Part shown: positions 25,984 through 37,304 of the stretch, one piece after another
Layout: the number at the start of each line of letters is the position of its first letter
Numbering within the stretch: the first letter of the stretch is position 1
Assembly: GCA_036785705.1 (NCBI GenBank)
Contig: JAWUZG010000052.1
Span: forward strand, 1,922,001 to 1,986,000
DNA length: 64,000 nucleotides
DNA from: Acanthornis magna
Lineage: Eukaryota; Chordata; Aves; Passeriformes; Acanthizidae
Direction: 5' to 3'
Position numbers and translations under genes: made by a program
Notes under the pieces: generated by a model
Told to the model about the DNA's origin: nothing
Database searches by the model: none
Seen by the model: the letters and a program-made list of their open reading frames with translations, nothing else

Positions 25984-28450
25984 CAGTAGAAAAGGAAGGC
26001 ATGTAAAGGTCAATAGGCTCTTGCTCCCTACGAACTTGAATAAGAATTTGGTGGGGTAAGATAATCTTAGTCCTGGTATATATATTCCTCAAAATCTAGC
26101 TTTCAAAGCTTGTTTCAGTTCCTAAAAATATATTTTGCTTACATCCTTCACTCTTACTGCACATATATTCACAGAAACAGAGTCCAAGCCAATGGCAGCA
26201 TTATCTCTGAGAGCTGGAGCACAGCTTAGTATTCCTGCATTTGCAAGTGAAAAATAGCAAGTGTAAGTAGTTGAAACAATACTTAACAAATGCCCTGTAC
26301 ATTCATAATCCTATGCAAACACAGAGATGACTGCATCTCCACAGTAACTCTGATGACTGTAGTATACTTAAAATGGATTTAGCTCATCAAGAGAAATGCT
26401 AGACATGTCTCACTCTTTAAATATATTCATTTCACTTTGAAATTGATTTAATGAGGAGGCTGATTTAGCCTATACAATCAACAGAATCAGACTTTAAAAT
26501 TGCGCACTATATTACATTGTATATATGTATATATATGCATACACAAGCACATGCATATCTATATTTGTGTATAAACACATATATAGATAGACGCTGGTTC
26601 TGCTGTTTTGTCACCTCTGGTCATCTTTCCACAGGAGAGGGTTAAGAAAAACAGCTCAGGAATCCTATATTTCCTTTAAAAAAGACTATTATATGGCCTT
26701 CCTATTAAAGGTTTATAACACCTGAGGCCCTGAGTGTTAGCAGGGTTTTCTGTAGAAATAAAGAAGAGGTAGTTGCAAAAGGCAGTGGTAGGTATTGTAT
26801 TCTTATCAGATTATGTATTATATACTATATCATAAATTCAGCCTCACCAAACAAGCAAAATGAATACTCTCCCATTGATTACAATGATACATCCCATTTT
26901 GTATTTGAATGAAAAGCAGGTTAAGATTTAACTGCAATGTGAGTGCAGAGTATTTAGAAACTGCATGCATTTTAGGGAAAATTGTAGTAGCTTGTTTTTT
27001 CTACTTGCTTAATTTTGAATTTTATGTACTAAGACTGAAGGATTTTAATTTCTTTCCAAGGGAATAAGAAATTTATGACAACAGTAGATTTTGAAGCAAA
27101 GCAATTTAAATGTTATAATTACTAGGTAGTAGGAGAAGGGGTAAAAGTTCAGGAAGTCTTCACTTGAGGCTGTACGTGCTGATTAAGTCAGGACACAATT
27201 GCTAAGAGGCATTAGCTGGTTTCTATGGGATGCATGCAAATTTTATGCAGAAGATGTGCAAAATTCAGTTTTTCATTTTGTTACTGTATAAATCACCTTT
27301 GTGAGCAATTCATTATCTCCAGTCTCACTTTTTTTGCATAAACCATCTCTTGTTTACAGGACTAGTTTACATGTAGTAACCTAGAAAAATAATCTAATAC
27401 CAGAGATCTGTAGTCACTAAATGTCTCTTTTCCATTCCTTTTCTATTCACTGGTTTTTAAGAATAGCAACATGCCTAGAGATGTGGAGAAGAAAATGATA
27501 GCTGCCTGAAGCTATTTGAAAGGTTTTGGTTTAAAAAAAAAAAAGAAAAAAAAAAGTAAGAATTAATTTTGTGTAATACTGGATATGGCTATGAGTTATT
27601 GGATAAAACAGAGAAATGGAAAATAATGGCTGAGTATTGAGAGGAGAAGTGGAAAAAGAAGATGAAGAAAGAGACTGAGACCTATTAATCTGTAATCTCC
27701 AAAGGGGAATAATATAAACCTCATTTCTTGACATTTAAAAGTAGACTGAACAAAAGGTGAATAACTGCACATTAGGGAACAATGTCACATTATCAAAGAG
27801 ATTAATGAGTGCCCTAACAGAGCTTTGCTGCCTGACTGTCCACTGATACAAACTAATAAACTCTTATGGAATTATCTCTTTCACTGCAAACATAAGACAG
27901 TTAGGACTTTTCTTAACTTTGATCAGAGGTATAGATGTGTCTTTATAATGAAAGAATATAACCTTCCCCAAGTTCTTTCCTCCAACTCCTCTCTTTCCTG
28001 TATCTGTTATGCCATGAGCTCTTATCACAATGTATCAGGGGTAGAAAAAGAAGCCCACAACCCCAAGGAGTCAACCATACTTCTGCTGAATCCCAAAATC
28101 ATAGCCAGAGCTCAAAACTCTAAGAGATCATGGAGACAGCAAAGCAACATTGATGACTACTACTAAAATCTTTGTAAATATCTTTATCTCACTAGAGTTA
28201 TTGTGTGAGGTTTGTGAATTGTCCATTCATACTGTATTCCTTAGATCAACTGACACGACATCTTACAAGAAGGATACCAAAATCTTCAGGGCACTACTGA
28301 AAGTAACATTATCTTCAGGGAAGTATTTGGTCTATTCTCCTCAAAAGCACAAGAAATGGGACTGGATTAAAATATTTTTCTGTTCTATTACACTGCTCTA
28401 TAATTCCTTTTGTAAATTGCTTAATCTTCTTTGACAAAACAGTTCATGAT
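25984..28450. other. Unannotated AT-rich non-coding DNA
   Basis: No gene recognised. An AT/CA-rich alternating stretch lies at about 26517-26590 (TATATATGTATATATATGCA). An interrupted A tract preceded by TTT lies at about 27533-27555. The 113- and 94-codon plus-strand frames at 27825-28434 have no recognised motif. Confidence 0.5.
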
Positions 28451-28811
28451 ATCATAGAATTACAGAATGGTATTTTTGGTAGGGATGTTCAAAGGTCATC
28501 TGGTTGAACCCCTCCTGCAATAAGCTGGGACGTTTTCCACCTTCTGAGATTGCTCAGAGCCCAGTCCATGCTGACCTGGAATGTTTCCAAGAATGGACAA
28601 TCTACTGCCTCTCTGGGCAATCTGTTCCAGTGCCTCACCACCTTCATTGTAGAAATTTCTTCCTTGCATTTAGGCTAAGTCAACCCTTTTGTAGTTTAAC
28701 CTTTACCCCTTCTACTATCACACAAGGCCTTGCTAAAAAGTCTGTCCCCTTTTTTTCTAATAAACACTCTTTAAGTACTGAAAGGCTCTCCCAGAGCAGT
28801 CTTTTCTCCAA
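28451..28811 (-). mobile_element. CR1 LINE 3' end fragment (antisense), left part of an interrupted copy
   Basis: It starts on the plus strand with ATCATAGAATTACAGAATGG, the inverted CR1 terminus, and continues through antisense equivalents of the 3' UTR and ORF2 end (GCCTCTCTGGGCAATCTGTT, AGAAATTTCTTCCTTGCAT) to CTTTTCTCCA at 28810. At that point it stops abruptly and a non-CR1 sequence, one arm of an inverted repeat, begins. The RT part of a CR1 in the same orientation resumes at about 28985, so both pieces probably belonged to one element. Confidence 0.93.
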
Positions 28812-28978
28812 GGTAGGTAAGTAACAGGCTGCTGGGAGAGTTATAAAAGCTGTGTTGGAAAAGGAGCTACAGACTGAGAGGAAAGATATTCATGGAGAAG
28901 GCAGTTTAGGGGGGTGTTTTCATTTAATGAATAAACTGATTGCAAGATGGGTCAGCAGGCAGAATATCGTACAGGGTA
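28812..28978 (+). repeat. Left arm of a 167-bp inverted repeat
   Basis: These 167 bp match the reverse complement of 29850-30014 at roughly 90% by eye, with about a dozen mismatches and two small gaps. The arm starts GGTAGGTAAGTAACAGGCTG and ends ATATCGTACAGGGTA. It has no CR1 similarity although CR1 DNA of the same orientation lies on both sides. It contains a TATAAAAG octamer (about 28842-28849). It may be a templated inverted copy of the right-hand arm or a fragment of an unrecognised element. Confidence 0.93.
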
Positions 28979-28984
28979 CACACG

Positions 28985-29460
28985 ACTCAGCTGTATGTCG
29001 TTTGCAAACTTGCTGAGGGTGCACTTGATTTCGCTGTCTACACTATTGATGGAGATATTAAACTTTACTAGGTCCAGTACAGATCCCCAGGGGACACCAC
29101 TTGTCATTAATCTCCATCTAGAGGTTGAGCCATTGACCACAACCCTCTGGATGTGACCATCCAACCAAACCATTATCCACTGAACAGTCCACACATCAAA
29201 TCCCTCTCTCTCTAATTTAGAGAGAAGGATGTTTTCGGGACCTTGTCAAAGACCTCACAGAAGTCCAGGTAGATGATAGCCACAGCTCTTCCCTTGTCCA
29301 CTGATGTAGTCACTCCACTGTAGAATGCCAGTAGGTTGGTCAGGCTAGACTTGTCCTTGGTGAGGCTACCTTGGCTGTCTCAAATCACCCTCCTCTTCTT
29401 CATGTGGCTTAGCAGAACTTCTAGGAAGATCTGTTCCAATGAATCTAACTAATTTCCTCA
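28985..29460 (-). mobile_element. CR1 LINE reverse-transcriptase fragment (antisense)
   Basis: Minus-strand translation gives a good CR1 RT segment: [20 protein letters not shown], then [10 protein letters not shown] and [12 protein letters not shown]. The catalytic box, normally FADD in CR1, reads FAND here (about 28997-29008), a loss of one catalytic aspartate. Upstream (29210-29445) the antisense RT pattern continues out of frame (CACAGAAGTCCAGGTAGATG). The left boundary meets the inverted-repeat arm within a few bases. Confidence 0.93.
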
Positions 29461-29849
29461 GTTCCATGTATTGTTTGTGCAGCCATTTCATCTTCGGTTC
29501 CAATTGCACTGATAATTATAAAATGTGAATGGCCTGAGAACTGTGTGCAAGTTCTAGGAGAGGGATACCTGTTGCATATGTGTTAATATTTTCAAATTAT
29601 GGTGGTGCTAGTACTTTCTTTCATGTGGCTATAGAGTCACATTTGGTATTTTTCATGGTAGTATTACACATTGTACTGAACGGTGTCCTGGGATTGACTG
29701 GCAGAAACAGAAGTCTCTTTATCACTTCCAGAGAAAAACATCCAGTTTAAAGTGGAAACTATGTTCCGAGTTCCTAAAGTCCTGAATCTCAATTTTTACT
29801 ATCAAATGTCCTTTCTTTTCTTTTTTCCCATCCTCAAAATGATCCCATT
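29461..29849. other. Unannotated DNA between CR1 and the right inverted-repeat arm
   Basis: No gene recognised. A minus-strand frame of 70 codons (29722-29934) runs from the right arm into this interval; it has no identified domain. This interval plus the CR1 fragment forms the ~870-bp spacer of the inverted repeat. Confidence 0.5.
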
Positions 29850-30014
29850 TACCCTGTACGATATTCTGCCTGCTGACCGGTCTTGCAATCAATTTATTCA
29901 TGAAATAAAAACACCCCTTAACTACCTTCTCCATGAATATCTTTCCTCTCGGTCTATAGCTCCTTTTCCAACACAGCTTTTATAACTCTCCCAGCAGCCT
30001 GTTACTTACCCACC
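29850..30014 (-). repeat. Right arm of the 167-bp inverted repeat
   Basis: This is the reverse-complement partner of 28812-28978. It begins TACCCTGTACGATATTCTGC and ends GTTACTTACCCACC. Its flanks are not CR1, which suggests it is the original location and the left arm, embedded in CR1, is the copy; that direction is an inference. Confidence 0.93.
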
Positions 30015-30635
30015 TTATTACTTACACTAAACTCATCTTCACTGCTTTAAGTAATGGTTTCCATCCAGTCCTTCATAAAAATCTTGATAAATTACACCCT
30101 CCCATGAATCACAATGGTTTTTAAACTCAGTCCAAATTGACTAAATATTAGTGCATTTTTCATTTGTTTTTAACAAGAAAATGTCCTTTAATTTACATTC
30201 TGAATCACTTATCTGATGTACCCCAACCAAAGTAATCTCAGAAACAAACTGAAACCAAACTTGTTTCATCATCTCCACTTGTCTGTGATCATGCTAATTG
30301 CCAGTTTTTGAATTCTTTTTATAGATCCTGCCTTCTCTTGGATGTTGAATACATTGCCTCCAAAGCAAGACACTAGCATTTAAGCATGTGTAGTGGCTTT
30401 CAGGATTTTCCACACCAAATCTCGTTTTCATATTGTAAGTCATAAAATTTATCCTCTTAGCTTCCAGAGCTGAGGCACTTCCATTACTTAGGAGATCACT
30501 TCTGTAGGTTGGTAGGAAGGAATACTTGTGGTGATTAGCTTCCATTTCCAGGGTGTTGGGGGTGGTCTACACCAATTTATGAAAGTGAAATCCTACTTAA
30601 CCAGATTGATATTTTTTTACAATGCGATGATTTGC
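30015..30635. other. Unannotated non-coding DNA
   Basis: No gene or repeat recognised in this 0.6 kb interval. The 83-codon minus-strand frame at 30294-30545 has no known motif. Confidence 0.5.
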
Positions 30636-31782
30636 TCGGTGGATGAGAAGAGTGATTGGAGGTTCTCTTGATTTTAATAAGGTTTTTGGCAGTGTATCCC
30701 ATTAAAAACCTCATGGAAAAGTTAATAAAGTGTAGTCTGGGTAAGTGGACATTTGGAGGAATCAAAACCGGGCAGAATGGCCAGGCTCAGAGGGTTGAAG
30801 TCCGACACAGTCTAGTTGGAGGCCAGTCACTACTGGTGTATTCCAGGTGTAGATATGCGTACCAGCAGTATTCAACATCCATATTAAAGACCTGGATGAG
30901 GCAGAGCTCATTTCCAAGTGATACAAATTTAGCAAATTTCCAGGTGGTACAAAACTCTAAAGAGCTTCTGTTACATCAGAGGATTGTCCTGCCATCCAGA
31001 GGGATCTGGGCAGGCTGAGGGAAATGGCTGAAGGGAATCTCATGAAGTTCATCAGAGGGAAATGTCTAATCAGGCTCCTGAAGATGATTATCCCTATGCA
31101 CCAGAGCATCCTGGGAACAATGATCGGGAAAGCAAGACTGCAGAAAAGTACTTGGTTAGTCAGAGTGGATGCTGAGCTTGAAGAGAGATAATTATATGTC
31201 CTTCCAGTCTCTTGAGTACAACAAAAGAGTCACCAGCAGATTGAGGCAAGTCATCCTTCCTCTCTACTCAGCACTGCTGAAGCCACTTCTTGAGTGCCCA
31301 TCAGGTCTGGGCCCCACAGTACAAGAGAGACAAGGACGTACTGGAGCAAGTCCAGCAAAGGACTTGAGAGAGTGGACAATGAGGAGAGGCTGAGAGAGCT
31401 GGGACTTTCCACCCTGGAGATGAAGGGGCTCAAAGGAATCTTGCAAATATAAATACCTGGTATAAATACCAGATTGGGGTGAGCAGAGAAGTAAAGATTA
31501 TGAAGCTTGGATCTTCTCATTAGCTCCTACTCAAGGAGGAGAGGCAGAACCTGAAATATACACAATTCCATTTTAATGTTAGAAAACTCTATTTTTATTG
31601 TGACAGTGGCTGAACAATGAAACGAGTTGCATAGAGAAGTTGTGGGGTGTCCAACCTTGGGTATTCCAACCTGGACTGGACAGCCCCTGAACAACCTGCT
31701 CTGAGCAGGAGGGTTGGATCATGCTGTCTCCAGAGGTTCCTCACAATAACATCAAAAACAACAACATCATTTCTGTGATTCG
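30636..31782 (+). mobile_element. Long decayed CR1 LINE copy, RT domain to 3' end (sense)
   Basis: This is the most extended CR1 copy in the window. Near its start (about 30667) the plus strand encodes LDFNKVFGSVS, a decayed RT motif (LDFSKAFDTVS type). RT, C-terminal ORF2 and 3' UTR segments then follow in the expected order: TGCCATCCAGAGGGATCTGG, CTCTACTCAGCACTGCTGAA, CTTTCCACCCTGGAGATGAA, and the tail with TGCTCTGAGCAGGAGGGTTG, ending near TTCTGTGATTCG. Several frameshifts and stops separate open stretches (30656-31018, 31169-31393), so it is inactive. The ~1.15-kb length means the 5' part of ORF2 is missing. Confidence 0.92.
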
Positions 31783-33090
31783 TTATTTTGTGGTTTGAAT
31801 AATTCACATTTGAGTTGCTGAGAAAGGAAGTTTCCTGTCAGAGTGTTATTCACCAGGGTAACTGAAATTCTCCTTATCACTTTGCCCTGCCAAGTGGCTC
31901 TGTCTTCTTAGCTATAAGACTTTTACAGACTTCTTTCATTTTGAGCTGCTCATTGTGGAGGCCTGAAGTTTGTATGAGATTTGTATGTAAAATATGACTT
32001 CTTTTCCCTCTGCAGTCCTCTCTCTCAGAGAAATGCAGATGGATAAATTCAGTATTCTATACATGTTTTCTTCTACAGAAAGAGCAAAGCAACCTTTCTG
32101 CCCTACTTTTGGTAGAATCCAAGTCAGTTTGAACAACAACAAAAGGTAGTAAAATAGAGATTTCTTGTTAACAGCCTTTGTTTAAACAGACAAGATTTTG
32201 TGAGCAGCTTTTGCAGGCACTGTAACTAAGGTTTGACCCTTACCCCTTCCTAAGGCAGCATCCACAGATGTATAGCTTCACATCAAAGGGTGGCAGTTCA
32301 AGGAAATACCCACACTGAATAGCCATTCCACATTTTTTTTTCATTATTACTAGTATTTAAGAGATATTTTCTTGAGTTACTAAGATTTTAAAATTTTTTC
32401 CTTATTGCATCCATGATCTGGAATAATCAAAATGTACAAAAAATGGCCATATAATTCTGATTTAATGACAAGTTTTGGATAGAATTTATTTCATTTCTAG
32501 GACTGTTTGGTTGGTTTAAAGACCTTCATTCCAACTACATTTTTAGGAAGAAAAGTGGACACGGAGAGGGACAAACAGGTGTTCAAGGATGTGCATACAC
32601 ACACACACAAATTAGAGTCAAAAGACAAAACAACTGCTTTTTTGTTTTCTCAAATAATTATACCTATGTATATTTTGGTAGTGAGATAGTCTTCTTAAAC
32701 AGAGGTTTGCAACGGGATAATGACTTTACAAAATGTGACTGGCAGTTACTTCACAACCTCTTTAATCATGCTTTTACTTCTATCAAGAATGCCTTATACT
32801 TTCATCATGTTTCAAACATGTTACAGCTGAATGTGCTACTGAAGCTTCAAAGGAATGAATAAACAGAGTTTGTATTGAGCTAAATGAGCTGATATATTTG
32901 GTGAACACATGACAGAGAGGACAATGTATCATACAGTCACACCACTAGAAAGGACTGCTTTACCTTCTGGTTAAGGTGTTCACACAAACAGACTGTGTTA
33001 TAAATGACTTTTTAGATTGAATTTATTGCTAGTGGCTTTCTGTGCTGAATATTTGATATAATTAGTTATCCAATAACATCTGACAATTTT
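31783..33090. other. Unannotated non-coding DNA
   Basis: No gene recognised. A short CA run (about 32595-32610) lies inside a 60-codon plus-strand frame without known motifs. Confidence 0.5.
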
Positions 33091-33445
33091 CATAGAATCA
33101 TAGAATCACAGGATGTTTTTGCATGGAAGGGATCTTACAGATCATTGAGTTCCAACCCTGCTGCCATGGGCAAGGATTTCTTCCACTAGACCAGGATGCT
33201 CAGAGCCCCATCCTGGCTTTGAATATCTCCAAGGATGGGGCATCCACAGCTTCTCTGGGCAACCTGTGCTAGTGCTTCAGCACCATCACAGTAAAGAATT
33301 TCTTCCTGATGTCTAATCTAAATCTACCCTCTTTCAGTTTAATGCCATCCCCCTTTGTCCTATCACTGCTTTCCCTTGCCAAAAGTTCCTCTCCATCCTT
33401 CCTTCTATGCCCCTTTTAGGTACTGGAAGTCTGTTCTTGCCATAC
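33091..33445 (-). mobile_element. CR1 LINE 3' end fragment (antisense)
   Basis: It begins CATAGAATCATAGAATCACA (two inverted terminal units) and continues CTGCTGCCATGGGCAAGGAT, CCACTAGACCAGGATGCTCA, GATGGGGCATCCACAGCTTC and TTTCTTCCTGATGTCTAATC, a well-preserved antisense CR1 tail and ORF2 end. Similarity fades near 33445 at TACTGGAAGTCTGTTCTTGC. Preservation is better than in most copies here, suggesting a younger insertion. Confidence 0.96.
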
Positions 33446-34855
33446 CTGTTCTTATCTGAACTGGTGTGGTAAGTTTTCCTTTGGAAAATAACAGTTTCAG
33501 ACCCCAAGATATCTTTTTATCATGCTCAAGAAAATAAGAAATGGATAAACTGTGACTAAGTCTGATGGGAACCTGGGACTATTACTGTATGTGGATGTCA
33601 TAGTTTTGGTAGCAAACTGAAGTTCGTAAAGTTTTAGAGTCATTCTGTTCCAGTCCTCAGGAAATTATCATCCCATCATATTTTTATTTCATTGATATTC
33701 ATTGCAGAAATATGAAACAGAGGTACATCAGGAAGATGTGCCTTAGTAGCTCCTTAACTGTCCAGTTCAACTTCTATAAAGGATAGAGGAATTTTAAGGT
33801 TTATTAACTCTAATTTCCTACAATAGAATTGCTTTCAGCCCACCAGTTCTGTAACTTGTACATGATCGACTACCCACTGAAGGGACTACAGAGCCCTCTC
33901 TGGAACTAAGATTTCAAGGCCTTCAGTTGGAACTTGGAGCATAATTATATTTGAGAGTTTGGCTTAATAAAAGTTCTGGACTTTGGCATCAAAAATAAAG
34001 CAAAATGAAACCCCATTATTTTAGCAACATGGAAATGTTCATATAAATCCTCTGAATAACTGCTTGCTCCTGCTTTAGAGTGTGAGTGTGTGAAAACTTC
34101 AGTTGATACTAGAAGTGGTGCCTCTTCGCAATAATACAATAATCATTATGTGTTAATGATTCCCTAATGACAGATTTAACTGAACATTCAGCAAGAGTTT
34201 GCAAGAGATTAGAACTTGCCAAAATTTTCTTTGATGATCCCAGTGAAATTAGAACAGTCCAAGCTGGAAGATTGTATTGAATTTTATGAGTTTCACATTT
34301 TCAGAAAAATTATTTTAACTGAGCAGTGGCCATCTTGAAGGTGGACTCCTGTGTTCAGTTACATTGGCTTCATCTACAATATAATTTTTGGTCCTGCTGC
34401 CTATGCCCTCCAGTCTGTAGATTTAAATTTATTAGACTGAAATTTATTCTCTAGACGTTCAATCACTTCTTTCTCAAAGGAAGGTAGGAATGTGGAATGA
34501 AGTTTATGTATCCAGGTCCCATCCCTATAGGGAGTTAAATTATGAACAGCAACACCCCCGTTAAAGATAAGAAAAAATAACAGAAACTCTGAAAAGGTTG
34601 TTCATCATGAAATTCTCTTTAACAATGTTATTCATCATCCTCTGTCAGAGGACCTAGAGTAATGGCAAAGAATACTATCAACCTTAAAACAATTTATTCA
34701 AATGCAATCACTGCGCAAAGTAGTGTATTTTAGCTACATGGGAAATTGAAAAGGTCCACATTATTACAATGATAGAAGACAAAATATAAAACATGGATGT
34801 GTTTTGTAAAGATTAATTTGCAGACTTTCTGGAGGTTTATTGTATATATGAATTT
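33446..34855. other. Unannotated non-coding DNA
   Basis: About 1.4 kb with no recognised gene or repeat. It directly precedes the ERVL-type remnant. Confidence 0.5.
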
Positions 34856-35029
34856 TGTGGTATAACTCCAGTCCACAACTAAGCAACACACAGCTGTTTG
34901 CTGACTCCTTGCTGCAGCAGGATGGGGAGAAGAGGATTTAAAGTGCAAAAGTGAGAAAACTCATGGGTTGATACAAGAAAAGTTTAATAATTGAATAGTA
35001 ATAATAATAAGAAGAATAAGAATAAATAA
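34856..35029 (-). mobile_element. Partial ERVL-type LTR (antisense on plus strand)
   Basis: From TGTGGTATAACTCCAGTCCA through AACTAAGCAACACACAGCTG, ATGGGGAGAAGAGGATTTAA and AAAACTCATGGGTTGATACA to an A/T-rich AATAATAATAAG stretch, the order of blocks matches one end of a large avian ERVL-type LTR group, also seen at 36667. The LTR stops after ~150 bp and passes directly into pol-like sequence, so most of it is missing. Strand is inferred from the adjacent pol frame. Confidence 0.7.
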
Positions 35030-35402
35030 AAACTGGGATGAAAAGAAAAATAGCAAACAGCCTTCAGATCCCTTACATCCCTGGATGAAAACTCTACAAG
35101 CTGACCTTCAGTCTCCCCAGGCATTTTCTGCCAGAGGCTCCAGCTGGGTCTGTTAGCCTTGGCTGAGGTGCAAAGCACATTTTTCACACTTTTTCTTGTC
35201 TGGGCTGTCCCAAATACTATTGCACAGCTATCTCCCATATAATTTTTTTAAAGGTTTGCTGCTGCTCAGGGGCCCATTCAAAATCATACTTCTGCTGTGT
35301 CACTCCATAGAGAGGGCTTATGATCACACTGTAATTTGGAACATGCATTCTCCAAAAAACCACAACACTTAAGAAACCTTGTGTTTATCTTCTGTTAACT
35401 GG
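35030..35402 (-). pseudogene. Endogenous retrovirus (ERVL-type) pol remnant, frameshifted
   Basis: On the minus strand two adjacent reading frames look like the region of an ERVL-type pol between the reverse transcriptase palm and RNase H. The first (about 35356 down to 35236) carries FWRMHVPNY and a YDFEWAPEQQQ stretch; the second (ending near 35030) carries WSLWQKMPGET. The two frames are separated by a frameshift near 35235-35240, next to an in-frame stop. The catalytic core upstream and the RNase H and integrase parts downstream are absent. This is a fossil pol segment with no coding potential. Confidence 0.72.
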
Positions 35403-35439
35403 TGAAGACAGAGCTGTTATTTTGCCTTTGTCAATGGCT

Positions 35440-35690
35440 TTATCCTTATCAAGTAATGCCAGATGCCAGATTTCCTTATGCTCTAATTCCTGACTAGTGG
35501 CCCCAATATTCCACCATCCGTAACTAGCATTTCACATATCTCACAGCTTAGAGAAAGGAATGAGGTGGTGTCTGTTACATTTATGATTTCAGTCTTTTCC
35601 TCCTGTTCTAGTGACTGCTTTGCTGCAGTACTGTCTGTCTCTTTTGTTTGTTTCTTTCTCCTTCCTCTTAAGAAAACTTTCTTCATATCT
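35440..35690 (-). pseudogene. Possible ERVL-type gag remnant
   Basis: The minus-strand frame starting at 35686 contains TTSFLSLSCEICEML and is followed, after a stop, by a stretch with KAIDKGKITAL in another frame. The spacing and wording resemble a segment of avian ERVL-type gag. It lies upstream, in minus-strand sense, of the pol piece, as expected, but with nearly all of the intervening gag and pol missing. Similarity is by eye only and decay is strong, so this is less secure than the pol call. Confidence 0.5.
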
Positions 35691-35724
35691 TACTAAACAA
35701 GTTGACTTCCTCTTCTTCCTCACA

Positions 35725-35845
35725 GGAGATCTTCCAGAACCATCCAGAAGCTAATCTTGTGCAATGTGCTCTAGGCGCTCTGCTTGAGCAGGGAGGTTGG
35801 ACCACACCGTGGTCTCTTCTAGCCTGACCCATTACGTGATTCCAT
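35725..35845 (+). mobile_element. CR1 LINE 3' end fragment (sense)
   Basis: The tail-type block GCTCTGCTTGAGCAGGGAGG (about 35779-35798) is followed by TTGGACCACACCGTGGTCTC and a decayed TACGTGATTCCA terminus, which is the pattern of one CR1 subfamily 3' end. It sits beside the gag-like remnant in the opposite orientation, and may have inserted into the provirus. Confidence 0.85.
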
Positions 35846-36666
35846 TTTTAAAATTTTAATTATAAATGTGACTGATCCGGTGTCTGGTTTAGCTCTACTG
35901 TTTGTTGGTTTGTTTTCTTCTCACTGAGGGTGATGCATAATATTGAGCAGTATTGTGCCTCTCTGGAGTAGTCATTGCATTTTTTTGCAAGCATTCTACC
36001 ACTTTATCTGGATCCTGTAGCTTTTGGGAGTGAAGATGCAGAACATTTAATAATCAAATTATTAAATTAACCTTTGAGACACCTGCCCATATTGCCCCAC
36101 ATGTTGTGCTACCCATGGCCATACTTTTATAAGGACTGGGTGATATTCCTAAACTGCTTGTTAACCTTAGGCAAAACCAAAGCAATATTCCTTAGAAATA
36201 CCAAGAAGCGTTCTAACTATACAAGGTTGTTCAAGATACTGAGAAGTTACTGTGGCATTCATAGAAGAAGGTAGCAAAGATGTCCTTCTGTATTTCCTCC
36301 ACAAAAAACCCAACAAATACAACAAACAAGGAAAAGACATAATTATTCGTTGTCTCTATGAAATGGTAACTACATTACAGGGTGAAATACCAGATTAAGT
36401 TCAAGGTCAGTGTTTTAATAACAAATCTCCCCAGCAAAACATCACTAATCACTACAGAGCACAGCAAACTGCAAAAGCCAACACCATCTTTTAAAATGTA
36501 CAGCAAGAAAAGGGCAGCCTACAGATCAGATAAAATAATATCAAGAACAGAAGAATCAATATTGTGACCCAAAACTGTTAACAGATATAAATCCCTTCTA
36601 ATACACTCTGGTCAATCTGTTATTAGATCAAACCCTTTGAGACTCAGATTGGGTGTCAAAAAGAAC
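35846..36666. other. Unannotated DNA between the ERVL remnant and the LTR
   Basis: If the two LTR pieces belong to one provirus this interval should be leader or gag, but I recognise neither. It may instead be host DNA between two independent insertions. Confidence 0.45.
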
Positions 36667-37304
36667 TGTCTTGGCTTAAGCCCAGCCAGCAACCAAGCAC
36701 TACACAGTCACTCACTCACTTCCCACCCCAACAGAATGGGGCAAAGAGAATTCAGAGGGTAAAGATAGGAAAACTCATGCATTGAGATAAGAACAGATTC
36801 ATAACTGAATTAAAATAAAATATTACTTTTACTACTACAACTGCTGCTGCTACTAGTACTGCTTCAATTAGTATTACTGCTACTACCTCTACCATTATTC
36901 CAATGAAAATGAAAACAACAGAGAAAGACAAGTGATGCAAATGAAAACAATTGCTCACCCCCAGCTGACCCACTTCCAAGCAGTCCCCAGGCAGCAGCCC
37001 CCAGGCCAGTCTTGCCCTAACTTACTGTTGAGCATGACAACATATGGTCTTGACTATCCCTTTAGTCATTTGAGGTCAGCTGTCCCAGCTGTGTCCCCTG
37101 CCAACTCCTTGTGCACCCCCAGGCCCCTCACTGGTGGAGTGGGGTGAGGAGCAGAAAAGGCCTTGGCTCTGTGTGAGCACTGCTCAGCAATTACAAAACC
37201 ATCCCTGTGTTATCAGTACTGTTTCCTGCACAAATTCAGAACTTAGCCATGTACCAGCTACTCTGAAGAAAACTAACTCTACCCCAGTAAAAATCAGCAG
37301 GATA
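36667..37304 (-). mobile_element. Near full-length ERVL-type LTR
   Basis: The segment starts TGTCTTGGCTTAAGCCCAGC and ends near AATCAGCAGGATA, consistent with a diverged TG...CA LTR. In between are blocks typical of a large avian ERVL-type LTR group: CAGCAACCAAGCACTACACA, GACAAGTGATGCAAATG, CAATTGCTCACCCCCAGCTG, GAGCATGACAACATATGGTC and GTGTGAGCACTGCTCAGCAA. The U3/R equivalent holds an ACT/GCT trinucleotide-rich patch (36833-36890). The minus strand is inferred from family knowledge (promoter at the right side). No clear target-site duplication is visible. It may be a solo LTR or the 5' LTR of the remnant at 34.9-35.7 kb. Confidence 0.85.
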
